Assembly (NCBI GenBank): GCA_946811185.2
Contig: OX328113.1
Span: 1,054,001 to 1,118,000, forward strand
DNA length: 64,000 nucleotides
Reading direction: 5' to 3'
Source: Hippopus hippopus
Lineage: Eukaryota; Mollusca; Bivalvia; Cardiida; Cardiidae
The position numbers and the translations under genes were made by a program. Position 1 is the stretch's first letter. Every line of letters begins with the position of its first letter. Positions 33,817-45,369 of the stretch are shown here, piece after piece. Below the pieces are notes generated by a model. It was not told where the DNA came from, made no database searches, and saw only the letters and a list, made by a program, of their open reading frames with translations.

Positions 33817-35701
33817 CAGTAAAACCTCGATAATTCGAAGTCCCAAGGTGTCAGGCAAAATATTCGAATTATCGCGGTTTTCGAATTACCCAAAATATCC
33901 GTGAAAAAAAATGAATTCTGTTCTGTTCAAGATCGGTAAGTAAAGTTAACATCTACTACCACCCCCCCCCCAATAAATTCCAGTTTTCGTTCCCTTTTTT
34001 CATAATATTCAAAGAATATCATATCAAAAGTGTTATTTTCTCTAAACGCAGCGAATCTGACCACATGAGTTCTTGGAAATAAGTCACGTTAAAATTTCTT
34101 TCATCCTGTGAGCTTTTGGAAAGGTCGGTACTCCAGTTTTTCTTTCAAATTCGTAAAATTTGCCCGTTTGTATTCGCCCCCATTAACTGTCACCCCACGG
34201 GAAAGAAAGCGCATTATTATTTTTTGACGCAAGAAAACAGCAGAAGGTAGGATATAATATAGTATCAAAACTATTTAAGCCTACACGTGTATGGATTTAA
34301 GTTCCTCGGATAGCGATGTTTCAATGAAATATTTTTGATTTGAATATCACGATTTGAAAAGTGTTGAAAACGATCGAAGAATGAAGGCGGGAAAACCCGA
34401 TGCTAAAAATAGATAGACACGAAAAATGATAAAAATGAGACATCCTCCGATCACAAACGCTTCAAACTGTCCTTTTGGCGTCAAAATTGACTTTGAACAT
34501 GTAATGTACGCCCATACGTAAAAAAAAATGAAGTCAGGGATAAAATCAGTTGTCTAATCAGGAATGAAATACTCGAGTGATTTTATAGAATGAAATATCA
34601 AACAATATAATCGAAGGAAGGGGTGGTAGAAGCAAACATGTCAAACTTAACATAATTAACCTCTTATTATCAAATCAAGGTCAACTCCTTTTCAAAATCG
34701 TATTGTAGTACAACAACAACAACATTACCATTTATTCACCCAGTGATATATACATCAAACATGGGGATATGACAAAAATATATAGTAGTTTGGCGAAACA
34801 TCAATACAGTGTAAGTGATTATTACTAAGAAATAAGAAGAAAGAAAAAAACATTGGGTAAAAAGAGAAACATAACTCTGAGAGGTAGGGGAGATTTCAAA
34901 AAGACAGAAAAAGTAAGGAACATAAGTTAAAAATTAGAAGGGGAGCTGTTAAACTTTTTAAGAGAGAAGGGAGGGAGAGGGTAAAGGGAAAGGTGTTCAG
35001 ATACGAGAGGAGCGACCTGTGCAAATGACAAAGAATGACCACGAAGGAAAGAATTTGTACTACAGTAGCGTACTAGGCCACGGGGTTCTTCATCGAGAAC
35101 GCAGTCAGCTTATCGACCTTGAACAAAAGCTACATAGATTAAAAAAAAAAACCAAAAAGTGTTAAAATTACACTGCACGTTGACATTGATAATCCAAAAG
35201 AAACACGTGGCAGGACACAGTTTAACCCTTGGGCGTCAAATCACTTTATATCCTGACTTTTGCGGGTAGTGTAAACCAGAATTACATTGTAGAGAAAGTG
35301 AATTCTATCCAGTAAGCAAATTTCGACAAAGTAAAAGTTTCCATAGAGATCAACTGACAAATACTGGTACTCAAGATGAATCTCCGTTAGTAATTGTCAT
35401 AGACTGTAAAACTTACACTACACCGTAGACGGGCCGACGCCGAAAATTCCTTTGCTGGGAAAGGTGTGAAATCAATTAATTGAGAGGTGAGAAAATATTG
35501 TGTTCGAATTAACAATCAATCTAAAGAGGCATATTGATGACAGGGACCAGCACATATTTTCGAATTTTCAGATTATCGAGACTCGAAATTACCGGTCTAT
35601 TTTTGGTGCTATATAGTGGAGTTTTTGCCGGGACTGTGGAAATTCCTCGAAAAATACGGGGTCCTCGAATGTTCGAGATTGGAAATATCGAGATTTTACT
35701 G
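33817..35701. mobile_element. Non-autonomous pogo/Tigger-like DNA transposon (1885 bp)
   Basis: Left end CAGTAAAACCTCGATAATTC; right end is the complement of CAGTAAAATCTCGATATTTC. Both are flanked by TA (33815-33816; 35702-35703). Subterminal CGAA/TTCGA motifs recur at both ends (ATTCGAATTATCG; TCAGATTATCGAGACTCGAA). The 1.9-kb interior has no long frame, so it is a deletion derivative or a degraded copy. CAGT-starting ends with TA duplications are typical of the pogo/Tigger branch of Tc1/mariner (established knowledge). Confidence 0.75.
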
Positions 35702-35703
35702 TA

Positions 35704-36010
35704 TAAATCTTTCCCGGGCCTTCAAGGTATACTACTTATTCGTGGTCGTAAATCACAAAGAATAAATAAAGTCAGGTGGGCGTATATCAACTTTCAAATC
35801 TCTTGTAGCAGTGCTCTCTCAAAAATCCATGTTTGACGCATATCCAATCAATTATTCCTACCTAAATATTTTCCCTTTACCGCAATGTTTCTGCCCTCTT
35901 AAAGACAAGTTAAGTTATTTAACTCAATTCCACACGCCACCAATTTAGACTCGTTCAAATTGAAAGCAATTGCAAAGAACAAAATAAATGTGACTAAAAA
36001 ATCAAAATTT
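35704..36010. other. Intergenic spacer, Family A remnant
   Basis: Fragment near 35870-36000 (CCCTTTACCGCAATGTTTC, AATTGAAAGCAATTGCAAAG). No gene seen. Confidence 0.4.
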
Positions 36011-36227
36011 GAGCCGTGCTCTGACAAAAGGGGGCTTAATACATCTCTGTGATGTATGATACCTTACACGTCATCACATAATAATGGATCCATTATTGTT
36101 TATATTAGCGACTTTTTTGAACAGTCGTCTTAATCATGAGATAGACATGTCCTTTGACATACAGAAATTGACCTGGGCCGAAACTTTTAGCAGATGCATT
36201 AAGCCCCCTATTCACAGAGGATTGCTC
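36011..36227 (+). mobile_element. Family B MITE, internally deleted
   Basis: Starts GAGCCGTGCTCTGACAAAAG and ends TTCACAGAGGATTGCTC. The internal palindrome is gone: GAAATTGACC joins GGGCCGAAACTTTTAGC directly. A Family A core follows at 36235-36300. Confidence 0.7.
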
Positions 36228-36631
36228 ATTTGTTTTGGAAGGGTGGAAAATAATGCTGGTTACCAGCATTTTCTCCTTTTCCCACATTGTTTTCAAAAAG
36301 TTTTCTCAGGGTCGTTGTGTGGTAAAGGTTAAGCGACATGAAATTTATCGTCTACATTTCCTTCCACTATGGATGAGTCATAGAAAATTCCAGCCTTATG
36401 CGACCTCTGATGTCCTTCGCGAGGATTATAGAATAAAATCAGCTGAATTTCCATGCTGTCTGATCTTTATCTGCTCTTTTTGATAATCAAACAGTTTATT
36501 AATTCTTAAAAGTTTCATTGTATCCACTAAACTATTTACAATTTTAGATGACAAAATATTACCCAGGTCTATATTTAAGACCATTAACAGACGACAAAAA
36601 AATGTGGGGTAGATCTATGTTGAATACATGT

Positions 36632-36858
36632 GAGCTATGCTTTGACAAAAGTCGGCTTAATGCATCTTTGTGATCCATAGTACCAAACAAGCTATCACGT
36701 ACTTATTGACCCATGATATCCACTTTTTTTAACAACCCACTTAATCATGAGATAGACTGGTCCTTTGGCATACAGAAATTTGTTCAATAGCGAAAGGTTT
36801 CGGCCCAGGTCGATACTTTTCGCTATTACATTAAGCCCTCTTTTAATAGTGCATGGTT
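36632..36858 (+). mobile_element. Family B MITE, internally deleted
   Basis: Starts GAGCTATGCTTTGACAAAAG; one palindrome arm is missing (GGTTTCGGCCCAGGTCGATA is the joint); ends AATAGTGCATGGTTC. Confidence 0.65.
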
Positions 36859-37156
36859 CATGCATTTATAATTTGAAAGGCAAAAGCTAAGGGTAGAAAA
36901 CACCCGGAAAAAGGTTGAAAATGATGTTAACTCGTTTTCTTCGTCAAGGTCTTGAAAACACAGCGTCTTTTGGATAAAAATAAGTAAAAATGGTCCTGGC
37001 CATATGGCAAAGTTTGGTTTTGTTGAGAATTTGAATTTTTCCGATAAAGGTTAATTATTGAAAGGTAATAATTGATAATTTATACTGCAGCTGTGAGGCT
37101 GCATTTAGTGTTTTTTTTTATTGATAGAATTACATAACATAGTCAAAATAATATGA

Positions 37157-37418
37157 CAAAGCACTCCGAGAAAAGGGGGCTTTTATTCATCCCTGTTTTG
37201 TATTAAACCAAGAAAGTCATCACATAATAATAAATCAATAAAATCCATGTTGTCCTACAACCGACTGAAACATGAGGTAGACCGGTCCTTGGACAAGCAG
37301 AAAATTTATAAATAGCACAAAAGTATCGACCCTAGCAGCCTGCGCAATACTGCGGAAGCTGACATGGTCAGATAGTTTTTGCAGCTGTACTAAACCCTTT
37401 TCTCACAGAGTGTGACTC
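37157..37418 (+). mobile_element. Family B MITE, near full length, diverged
   Basis: Starts near CAAAGCACTCCGAGAAAAGG and ends TCTCACAGAGTGTGACTC. The internal palindrome is recognisable as AGCAGCCTGCGCAATACTGC followed by GGAAGCTGACATGGTC. Confidence 0.6.
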
Positions 37419-37535
37419 ATATGTTTTGTCATTAAGAAAAAAATTTCCAAAATAAAAATGCGTTAAGAATCGCTATGGGGTTAGGTAATACGGCCACCAA
37501 GTACTTTGATAAAGAAGACACATGTCAAAACATAC

Positions 37536-38040
37536 AGTGTACATTAGGCCAAACCTGATAGAGTTGTACTTATCGCACATTACATAAGACCAGGAGGTCG
37601 CTGGTTCAGTGTACAATAGGCCCAACCTGATAGAGTAGTGCTTATCGCACATTACATAAGACCAGGGGGTCGCAGGTTCAGAGTACAATAGGCCGAACCT
37701 GATAGAGTAGTACTTATCGCACATTACATAAGACTAGTGGGTCGCTGGTTCATTGTACATTAGGCCGAACCTGATAGAGCAATACTTATCGCACATTACA
37801 TAAGACCAGGGGGTCGCTGGTTCAGTGTACATTAGGCCGAACGTGATAGAGTAGTACTTATTGCACATTACATAAGACCAGGAGGTCGCTGGTTCAGTGT
37901 ACATTAGGCCGAACGTGATAGAGTAGTACTTATTGCACATTACATAAGACCAGGGGGTCGCTGGTTCAGTGTACATTAGGCCGAACGTGATAGAGCAGTA
38001 CTTATCGCACATTACATAAGACTAGTGGGTCACTGGTTCG
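37536..38040 (+). repeat. Tandem array of seven 72-bp tRNA-like SINE heads
   Basis: Unit starts (CAGTGTACATTAGG-type) lie at 37536, 37607, 37679, 37751, 37823, 37895 and 37967, so the period is 72 bp (71 once). Each unit contains GATAGAGTAGTACTTATCGC, CACATTACATAAGACCAG and GGTCGCTGGTTC. Only the last unit continues GGTTCGAAACTC into SINE body sequence; the others jump from GGTTC to the next unit start, so the repeat junction falls inside box B. Because 72 is divisible by three, a 24-residue repeat is open on the minus strand without meaning. Confidence 0.85.
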
Positions 38041-38165
38041 AAACTCAAGCCCAACCAGTTTCTTCCCGAGAACTGATGATAGCCATTCTCCAGGAAAGCA
38101 TGAATATGTGAACTGGCCGACGCGATTAAACTGAAATATTGTTGTAAACAACGTTAAAGACGATC
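38041..38165 (+). mobile_element. SINE body downstream of the head array
   Basis: CCGAGAACTGATGATAGCCA, TCTCCAGGAAAGCATGAATA, GAACTGGCCGACGCGATTAA and CTGAAATATTGTTG match the reference SINE, with the middle block deleted. Confidence 0.75.
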
Positions 38166-39632
38166 GCTACAGTTTCACCATTTTTTCATAACATTCAGAA
38201 TTTCATGAAACTTTGTTTGGTGATAGTTTATTATCTGATCTACAAAAATAGGAGATAAAAATAGGGGGTCACCAGCTTCGGGAAAATTCTATGAATATTT
38301 CTTTTAGTACACCGTGCATTGCGGCAGTTCAGGATGAAATTTCACCTATGAAAACTAAGTCTATGTATATTCTTTTAAATGACGACAATTATAAGCAAAT
38401 TTCATGTCATTGTATTGGTGAAACATCAAATTTAATGAAAAAAATAATTTAGAGTATACTGAGTATCAATATTTAAAAAAAACCCCTTAACTCATGGCTA
38501 AAACACCTTTATTTTGGAAAAAAAAAAAAAACCCAAAAAAAACCAACGAGTATCTTTTAAAGTTATTTTTTCAAATGTCCTAACATTCAGATTTTTCTTA
38601 TTTTTTCTATAAATAACATTCAGGTACTAAATTAAAAGAATCAGAATTAAAACAAATAGGTCACCAGCCTTATTTTTTAAGAAAATACATTTTAAGTTTG
38701 TGGGTGGGGCACTAACTAATGAGTAAATGTAGGGTTTGTCAAAGACAAAGATATTATATGAAGTAAATTATCTCAATTTTTTCAATAACACAACTTTTTT
38801 TTATAAGAATCAAGTTTGTTGGTCATAATAAACCAATTCATAGCATGTAAATGTAATACTGATGTTAGCATTTAACCCATTTCCAAACGACTAATTTTAG
38901 ACTCTTCTAAATTTGACGCGTTTGCAGACGCTAAACCAAAACCTGGTATTCATGCATCACAGTTCTTTGGTGGGTCAGAAATCATTGTGCGAAAAAGAGA
39001 AATCAATCGTTAGCAGCAATTTCTCCTTTTGACATCAATGTTTTCTACTGTTGTCTGCTGCAGACTCATCAAGCTAAGGGACAACCTGGTAAAGGAGAAA
39101 GAGTTATGTGCAGCCCCTCTTTTTCTGCACGTCTTTACCAAGTGACATAATTTTGGACTAGACCAAACTAAAAGCATCTGCATCTGAAAGGATGTTTTAG
39201 CTCAACGATACGTCTGCCAGATAGAGCGCTACTAGTAGCATCTGTGTCCATATTTCCGTTGTTAGGTGACGTAGTCAGGTGATTCACATCAGGGATCTTA
39301 TATACGATCCCTGTTCACATTGACTTTCAGTCCGATCTTTCGAAAGCGTAATTTTGGATTTTTGCCTCGCATATAACTATTTGGCTTGATTCAAATATTT
39401 TTTTCTTCATTTTGCTGACATGAAACGACCCGTTTTCGTTCTTGATTTATCCATTCTGCAGACATTGACAAGTGTGGCAGGATCAATTGTGTTGGGTGCT
39501 CACCGTTTTTCGAGTAAAAGGTAAGCGTGATAGTTACACGGAACGTGAAGATGGAAACTGTCGCGAACGTCGTTAATTACTATGCGACCAATTCAAATAA
39601 ACAATAATCCTGTTTTGTAGCTGATCCTTATT
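38166..39632. other. Intergenic, A-rich, no gene seen
   Basis: Contains several A/T runs, two occurrences of a GGTCACCAGC motif (about 38265, 38650) and a degenerate Family A copy at about 38880-39060. Nothing else recognised. Confidence 0.45.
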
Positions 39633-39960
39633 TCGAAGGTGGTTATGTGTGAAAGTAGCCAATGGCTTTGCAAGAATATTGTGCGAAGTACTGTTTAAAG
39701 AAACTGAGGAAAGCATAGATATGTGCACTGGCCGACGCGATAAAACTGAAATAATGTTGAAAACAACTTTCACTACCATGCGAATAAACAATATTTTCTC
39801 AAATTTGTTGCCGGTCATTGTTTCAACGGTGGTTTTGCAAGAATACTGTGCGAAGTACTGTTTACTGAAACTCAGGAAAGCATAGATCTATAGGTGCACT
39901 AGTGGCCGCGAATTAACTTAAGTATAGTTGAAAACGGCTTTAAGCACGATTCAAACAATA
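39633..39960 (+). mobile_element. Two SINE 3' bodies in tandem
   Basis: First body 39633-39790 (GAAGGTGGTTATGTGTGAAA ... GGCCGACGCGATAAAACTG), second 39800-39960 (TTGTTTCAACGGTGGTTTTG ... GTGGCCGCGAATTAACTTAA). Both lack a head, and both share the unusual GTGCGAAGTACTGTTTA variant, so they probably arose by local duplication. Confidence 0.65.
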
Positions 39961-40220
39961 GAAAACTGTGCTAGACGTTTCAAGGGAGATAATTCTGTAC
40001 TTTTTATCGGAAAAAAAAATCCGTGTCTTACAACCCCTGGACTGAGTGCCTCTGAAAACATTGTGGGGAAAGGAGGAAACGCTCGAAAACCAGCATTCTA
40101 TCGTTTTCTCACAATTTTTTCCAATATGTCAAAGAAAGTTACCGCTATTCGAGCCATAATTATAACCAGTCTGGAATTCCTTGAATTCTAACATGTACAA
40201 AAGATTTATCTAGCAAAGAG

Positions 40221-40432
40221 TTAACTTTTTACCACGCTACAAAAAATATAAATTTGTCCAAACTGAAAGTATTTGCATGTGACGATATAAATGTGGCTCA
40301 AAAGATAGATTTTGTCTTTGAAAGGGTAGAAAAACATTGTGGGAAAAGGAGAAAATGCTGGTTACCATAATGTTCTCAAGCGGTTGCTTTTTCAGGGTCG
40401 TTAAACCTCGTCATTGTGTGGTAAAGGGTTAA
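40221..40432 (-). mobile_element. Family A MITE, reverse, with half of the palindrome deleted
   Basis: TTAA at 40221-40224 and 40429-40432, ends CTTTTTACCACGC and GTGTGGTAAAGGG. The core keeps GTGGGAAAAGGAG and GCTGGTTACCA, then skips the second arm to CATAATGTTCTCAAGC. A degenerate Family A core also lies at 40055-40115. Confidence 0.75.
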
Positions 40433-41427
40433 CTCGAAATTTGGTAGCAATGGTACTATTATAGACTTTGTGACCTGAATGGTTCAACTTAAAATTGGCC
40501 TGTTTAGATCAGTCTGCACGTTCTCTGCATTTTTAAGTGATAGTAAAACGTCAATTGTTGCTATTTCAAAGTTATTTTGGGGGTAAAATATCAGCTTATC
40601 GGACAGTGTAGATGTAATGCCTCATGAAAGGAAGAAAAGCATTTCCTCTTCAGTAGCATCAGTTTAATACCATGAATCATCATACATGTCAGTATAACAA
40701 CAGCATGTAGTTGACAAATCTTGTTTGGTAAAAGCCTACAATAAACAAAATCTACTTTACTAATCTGCGTCTGCTTCTGAATTCATAGGGACGTGTCAAG
40801 CGTTTCTGCTTGGTTAAGAAAGTGCAGTGCAGATCATGATCAGACTGCACGTTTGTGCAAACTGATCCTAATCTGCACTGTCCAAAATGGTCGTCTGAGT
40901 CAAAACAGCATGAAGGGTGTTAAAACCAATTCTAATGTAACCCTGATACTTCAAAAGAAAACCTTTTAAACCATAGTACAAATAAAGATGCATAATCAGC
41001 TCAAGCTGTCCTATCTGGATCTACACTGTTTTTCCAGACAAATTGCTCAAACAAGCAATACTGGTATTTATCCAATGTAAATACATGTAGCCATTAATGG
41101 AAAGATGCCTTCATCAATGTCCACATGCATTTAGACTTGCGTATGAATTATCTCAAAAATCAAAACATAACTAATCCCTTTCACCATAGTGAAGAAACAA
41201 TATGACTATTCAAACATTGTAATATCCAAAGTGCTCCCATTTTCTACTTTCACTTTCCAAAGAATGATGCAAATTTGTCTCGATACATGGAAGGTAAATT
41301 AATAACACAAACTTATATTTGTACTGTGAATGCTGTCTAGATTCAACATAAAACAAGAAATTGAGAAACTACAATTCGAAAGATATGTGACTGAAATGAG
41401 CTGTCTGCTAACTCAATTGCAGGGGAG
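40433..41427. other. Intergenic with a Family C hairpin
   Basis: A clear hairpin sits at about 40824-40882 (GATCAGACTGCACGTTTG / CAAACTGATCCTAATCTGCA). The remainder shows no gene. Confidence 0.5.
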
Positions 41428-41705
41428 CTAACCAGTACGCTCCTTTGGGAAAAATAAGCTTCTAAGCATATATGCTGCTATAGCGACTAAACTAATCATG
41501 ACTTGTGATAAAATAACCATCTTTAGTTCAATAGTTACACTGGTGATGGGAGAATCTTGATGCAAGTTGAATCTTTCTTGTCGATCTCTGTCGATTTCTG
41601 AACATGGCATCCGCCGGAAAGTGACTGGCCACGTGAGGAAGAGCCCTGAAACAAATCGGTTTCGTACCAAGACTCTGTCGCGCATAACCAGTGTTACGAT
41701 ACGAT
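41428..41705 (-). CDS. Candidate terminal exon, C-terminal membrane-anchored protein
   Basis: On the minus strand a good acceptor (TGTTATGTTTGCAG, complement of 41706-41719) precedes an open frame ending at 41428. The encoded piece is about 92 residues: a basic/polar part (ETDR-like segments such as RDRVLVRNR and CSEIDRDRQERF), then one hydrophobic helix (MVILSQVMISLVAIAAYML) and a short basic tail ending KERTG. That layout fits a tail-anchored or single-pass membrane protein. The apparent longer frame upstream is a Family C hairpin and is not part of the exon. No homolog recognised and upstream exons were not found. Confidence 0.4.
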
Positions 41706-41713
41706 CTGCAAAC

Positions 41714-41780
41714 ATAACAGTAGATCCAAGATCAGGCTGCACGTTCTGTTCAGTCTGCTCTTGATCCACACTGTCCACAA
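41714..41780. repeat. Family C hairpin
   Basis: AGATCCAAGATCAGGCTGCA pairs with CAGTCTGCTCTTGATCCACA, followed by CTGTCCACAATAAG. It lies in the presumed intron just upstream of the minus-strand exon. Confidence 0.7.
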
Positions 41781-41887
41781 TAAGTCCTTGAGTTGCACTT
41801 AGCAGCCTTAGGTTGAAATTGCCTTAGTTTAGCTTGTAGCTAGCATTTTTTACTTGTTGATAAATAAATTTGTAGATTCATTTTTGA

Positions 41888-42123
41888 TTAAGCCTTTTAT
41901 CAGAGAACAAAAATTTTAGACTGGTCCAATTTGAAATCATCTGTAGTCGAAAAATCAAATGCTTTTGAATTAATGGAAATTAAATGAAAGGGTAGAACAC
42001 ATTTCTTTGAAAATGAAGGAATTGCTAGTTACTATAATTTTCTCCTTTTCCAACAATGTTTTCATAAGTTTTTTTTTCCCCTCTTGGGTCTTGAAAAACA
42101 CGAGACTGTATGGTAAAGGATAA
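41888..42123 (-). mobile_element. Family A MITE, reverse orientation
   Basis: Starts TTAAGCCTTTTATCAGAGAA and ends ATGGTAAAGGATAAA; the core at about 41995-42065 is diverged. Confidence 0.6.
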
Positions 42124-42161
42124 ATAGATATTTAGATGGTTGATTCTTTATAGATAAATAT

Positions 42162-42422
42162 GAGCCATGCTCTGGCAAAACGGGGCTTAATACATCTCCG
42201 TGATTCATAGTACCAACCAAATCATCACATAATTGTGGATCTATAACATCCATTTTTCTTTTACAACTCACTTAATCATAAAGTAGACTGGTCCTTTGAA
42301 ATGCAGAAATTGACCAATAACAAAAAGTTTCGACACTTGCCAGCCTGCGCGGACTGTGTAGACTGGTATGGGTCGATACTTTTTGCAGATGCATAAAGCC
42401 CCATTTTCACAGAGCATTACTC
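42162..42422 (+). mobile_element. Family B MITE, full length (261 bp)
   Basis: Left end GAGCCATGCTCTGGCAAAAC; right end complement of the same type (TTTTCACAGAGCATTACTC). Central palindrome around CAGCCTGCGCGGACTGTGTA. Confidence 0.8.
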
Positions 42423-42661
42423 AATTATGTAGATGCTTTTATATTAATTGATAAATGTGTAGATGCATATTTTTTTATTAACAATTGTATAAATGTTTTG
42501 TTTTTTTTTTTCTTTCTAACATGTATATGTAAGTGCTTTCTTAGTAATTAATAAATGTGTAGATGTGTATTTTTCTTGGATTGTTTGATTTTCACCTCTT
42601 AATTCAAATACACAAATTTTATGCCTCAAGTCATTATTCCACGTGTAGATGCAAAGCTCCT

Positions 42662-42892
42662 GGGGCACATTTCACTAAACTGCGTAGGCACGAAATTTGC
42701 GTACGCAATTTTTGTAAGTAAGCATTACGTCTGAAAACAAGTTTCACTGAACTACGTAACTTTACCATTTTATTAAGAATTTGGATAACATTACGCCACT
42801 TCATATGTTTGAGTATAGTAGGGATCCTACCTGTGTTTATTCAATCCCTCAAAAATTGGCGTAAATCTACGCAGTTTGTTGAAATGGACCCC
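42662..42892. mobile_element. 231-bp MITE with GGGG(C/T)(A/C)CATTTCA ends
   Basis: Left GGGGCACATTTCACTAAACT and right complement GGGGTCCATTTCAACAAACT are imperfect inverted repeats extending through GCGTAG. Superfamily not assigned; no obvious target duplication at its own edges. Confidence 0.6.
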
Positions 42893-43197
42893 TGTAGCTT
42901 AGTCGGTGGCGTATAATACTTGAAAGGAGATCGCTGGTTCGATCCTCAGTTCGGCCAATTTCTTTCCGAGGACTGATGAAAGTCATTGCGAGAGAATTCA
43001 TTCTTTTCTCACCGATGACCATTATTTCGACGATGTTATGTAGGATAGCAGCTAGTGGCTTAGAAAGAATATTTTGCGGAGAACTGGTAAAGATATCTTT
43101 AGGACAGCATGAATTCGTGCACTGGCCGCCGCGATAATAATAACTGAAATAATGTTGAAAACGGCATTAAACGCAATACAGTCAATCAATCAATCAA
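42893..43197 (+). mobile_element. tRNA-derived SINE, full length, directly adjoining the MITE
   Basis: Head TGTAGCTTAGTCGGTGGCG (box A) and TCGCTGGTTCGATCCTCAG (box B), body CCGAGGACTGATGAAAGTCA, GCACTGGCCGCCGCGATAAT, tail (AATC)n. The 18-bp sequence TCCACGTGTAGAT(G/A)CAAA flanks the MITE plus SINE at 42638-42655 and 43198-43215. Confidence 0.85.
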
Positions 43198-43215
43198 TCC
43201 ACGTGTAGATACAAA

Positions 43216-44681
43216 TTTCCACCTTTTTCTCTCTTCCACAGACACCCCCTTCATATTTATACGTAAAATGAACTTTGTGCGGACGGTGTTGTGAAAAATC
43301 ATACTTCATAGAACATGCAGTCTGATCTTGGATCTACACTCTCCGACATGGTGAGATTTTTCAAAGAAAAAAAGAAATTTAAAACCGCAGTGGTTGGGTT
43401 TTACTATTAGTGGTAGATTTTTTTTATCTTCCTTAAAGCTCTGAACCAGACTTGATGTACAGAACCTGCCGTCTGATCTTAAATCTACACTGTCCGACAC
43501 GATGACATACATGTATTTCCTGCAAAAAGTACTTTTTAAACCGCAATAGGTTATGTTTTACTCTTGGCTGTAGATGTCAATCTGATGATTTAGTAGTTTA
43601 TGTTTCAACCCTTAAAGCGCCGGATCCGGCCTATGTTAATTTTACAGACAGTGTAGAGGAAGATCAGACTGTACAGAACATGCAGTCTGATCTAAAATCT
43701 ACAGTGTCCGGAATATAGAACTTTTTCCATCAAAAGTACCTTTAACTCTTTGCCAAACAATTTTGACTTTTAACGACCCTGAGAAAGAAAGCTTTTGAAA
43801 ACATTGTGCGAAAAGGAAAAAATGCTGGTAAACCACAAAATAAACCTTAAGACTTGTCCAAGTTAAAACCATTCACAGACAGCTATGTTGGTTGTTAGTA
43901 AAAGTGAAGAAGATATTGTTGGATAACAGGAAAATACTGATTACCAGCATTTTCTCCTTTTCCCGCAAACTTTTCAGAAGGCTTAAATATAAGCGTCATT
44001 AAAACATTAAATTTTGGATTTGTTAAGTATAGGGTTAAAGCAAGATATCCAAATATAACATATTCTCCTTTACTAACAATGTTTTCAAAAGCTTTCTTTA
44101 AATTTCTTAAGGGGCAAAATATTGGTTACCAGCATTTTCTTCTTTTCCCACAATGTTTTCTAAAGGCCTCTTTCTCAGGGTCGTCAAAAGTAGGGATTGT
44201 GTGGTAATGGGTTTGAATTGTCATGGTCTGCAGGCAAATGCAAATTGCCTTTTTGGGCCAAACTTTAGAGCAATTAATTCTATTAACATTTAGACTACCA
44301 AGCGTGACTCACTGACCTTTTGCAGGCAGTGTATATCAAGATCAGGCTTCACAGAACGTGCGGTCTGATCTTGAATCTAAACTATGCAGTAAGAGATGTC
44401 TTTCTGCAAAATATACCTTTGAAATAGCAAAATTTGGGATTTTCCTATCGGCTTGAAAGTTTCAATTAACTTAAATAGCAGGATAAGTGTTAAAGTTTGT
44501 CAGTATAATTTCGGTCAGTTTCCATGAAGAATAGTTTAAGACGTTCCACACGATGGTCTCCATGGTTGGGACGTAGAGTTTCGGCCTGGTAACCATACGG
44601 TCTCGAGTCGGTCCTCCTAAATATCACAAAGACATCCTAAATACCACACAGACACATAAAGACACCACAAAGACGCACATC
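43216..44681. other. Intergenic packed with Family A and C copies
   Basis: Family C hairpins at about 43308-43345, 43440-43497, 43650-43712 and 44328-44385; Family A pieces at about 43745-43830, 43850-44035 and 44070-44215; then a short (CACAAAGACGCAC)-like degenerate tandem at 44610-44680. No gene seen. Confidence 0.55.
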
Positions 44682-44909
44682 TTAACCCTTTAACGCACAG
44701 TGCCGACTTTTGACGACCCTGCAAAAAACCCATTTGAAAACATTGTGGGAAGAGGAGAAAATGCTGGTAACCAGCATTTTCTCCTTTTCGCACAATATTT
44801 TCTACCCCGTCATAGAAAAAACGCACCATTTTAGCTACATTGAAATTGTCGTCTGCAAATGCTTTCAATTTGGACATGGCTAAAACTTAATCATCTGGCA
44901 AAGGGTTAA
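44682..44909 (+). mobile_element. Family A MITE, full length with intact palindrome (228 bp)
   Basis: TTAA at 44682-44685 and 44906-44909. The core at about 44735-44802 is nearly perfect: GAAAACATTGTGGGAAGAGG, centre GCTGGTAACCAGC, and the complementary arm. It interrupts a degenerate CACAAAGACGCAC repeat that resumes on the right. Confidence 0.85.
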
Positions 44910-45369
44910 GACACCATAAAGACGCACGAAGACAACACAAAGACGCACAAAGACAGAAAACGAAAAAAAAATCAGTGTTTTGAGTTGTTTGCATTATGCT
45001 AGGATAAAAATGTAGATCTACAAAATCACACAAACACACATGTGGGTCCGAGCGTCCGCCGGGTCATATCCTGCAAACTGTATCCTGATAATCATTTAAT
45101 CTATTGTAATTTAAAAGCATTGTCATTTGTTGTCTTTTGACGCCTTTTAACTGGTCGGTACAGTAAAACTTCTGTATAGTGGCTAATCTTTGTTAGCCTA
45201 TCACGTGTCCGCATGGGACGAGTTGTGGACTAAAAACAACACTGAGAGCATGAATCCATGACGAAGATGTGCATTAAGCCTCCCTTTCCCGGAGCATGGC
45301 TTAGTTATCTTTTTTAGTTCATACAACGAAGACAAAGTTTCTACAGTAGGCCTTGTCATGCGCTGGTCC

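Noticed and set aside
37473..38012. Minus-strand proteins built of 24-residue repeats
   Set aside because: The 72-bp tRNA-like array is divisible by three, so an open frame repeats automatically. No start context or other coding evidence.
37536..38040. CRISPR-like array
   Set aside because: Units are contiguous with no variable spacers, and the sequence context is eukaryotic SINE.
20165..43000. tRNA genes suggested by box A/box B motifs
   Set aside because: Each candidate is joined to SINE body sequence or fails to form a complete acceptor stem by eye; treated as SINE heads.
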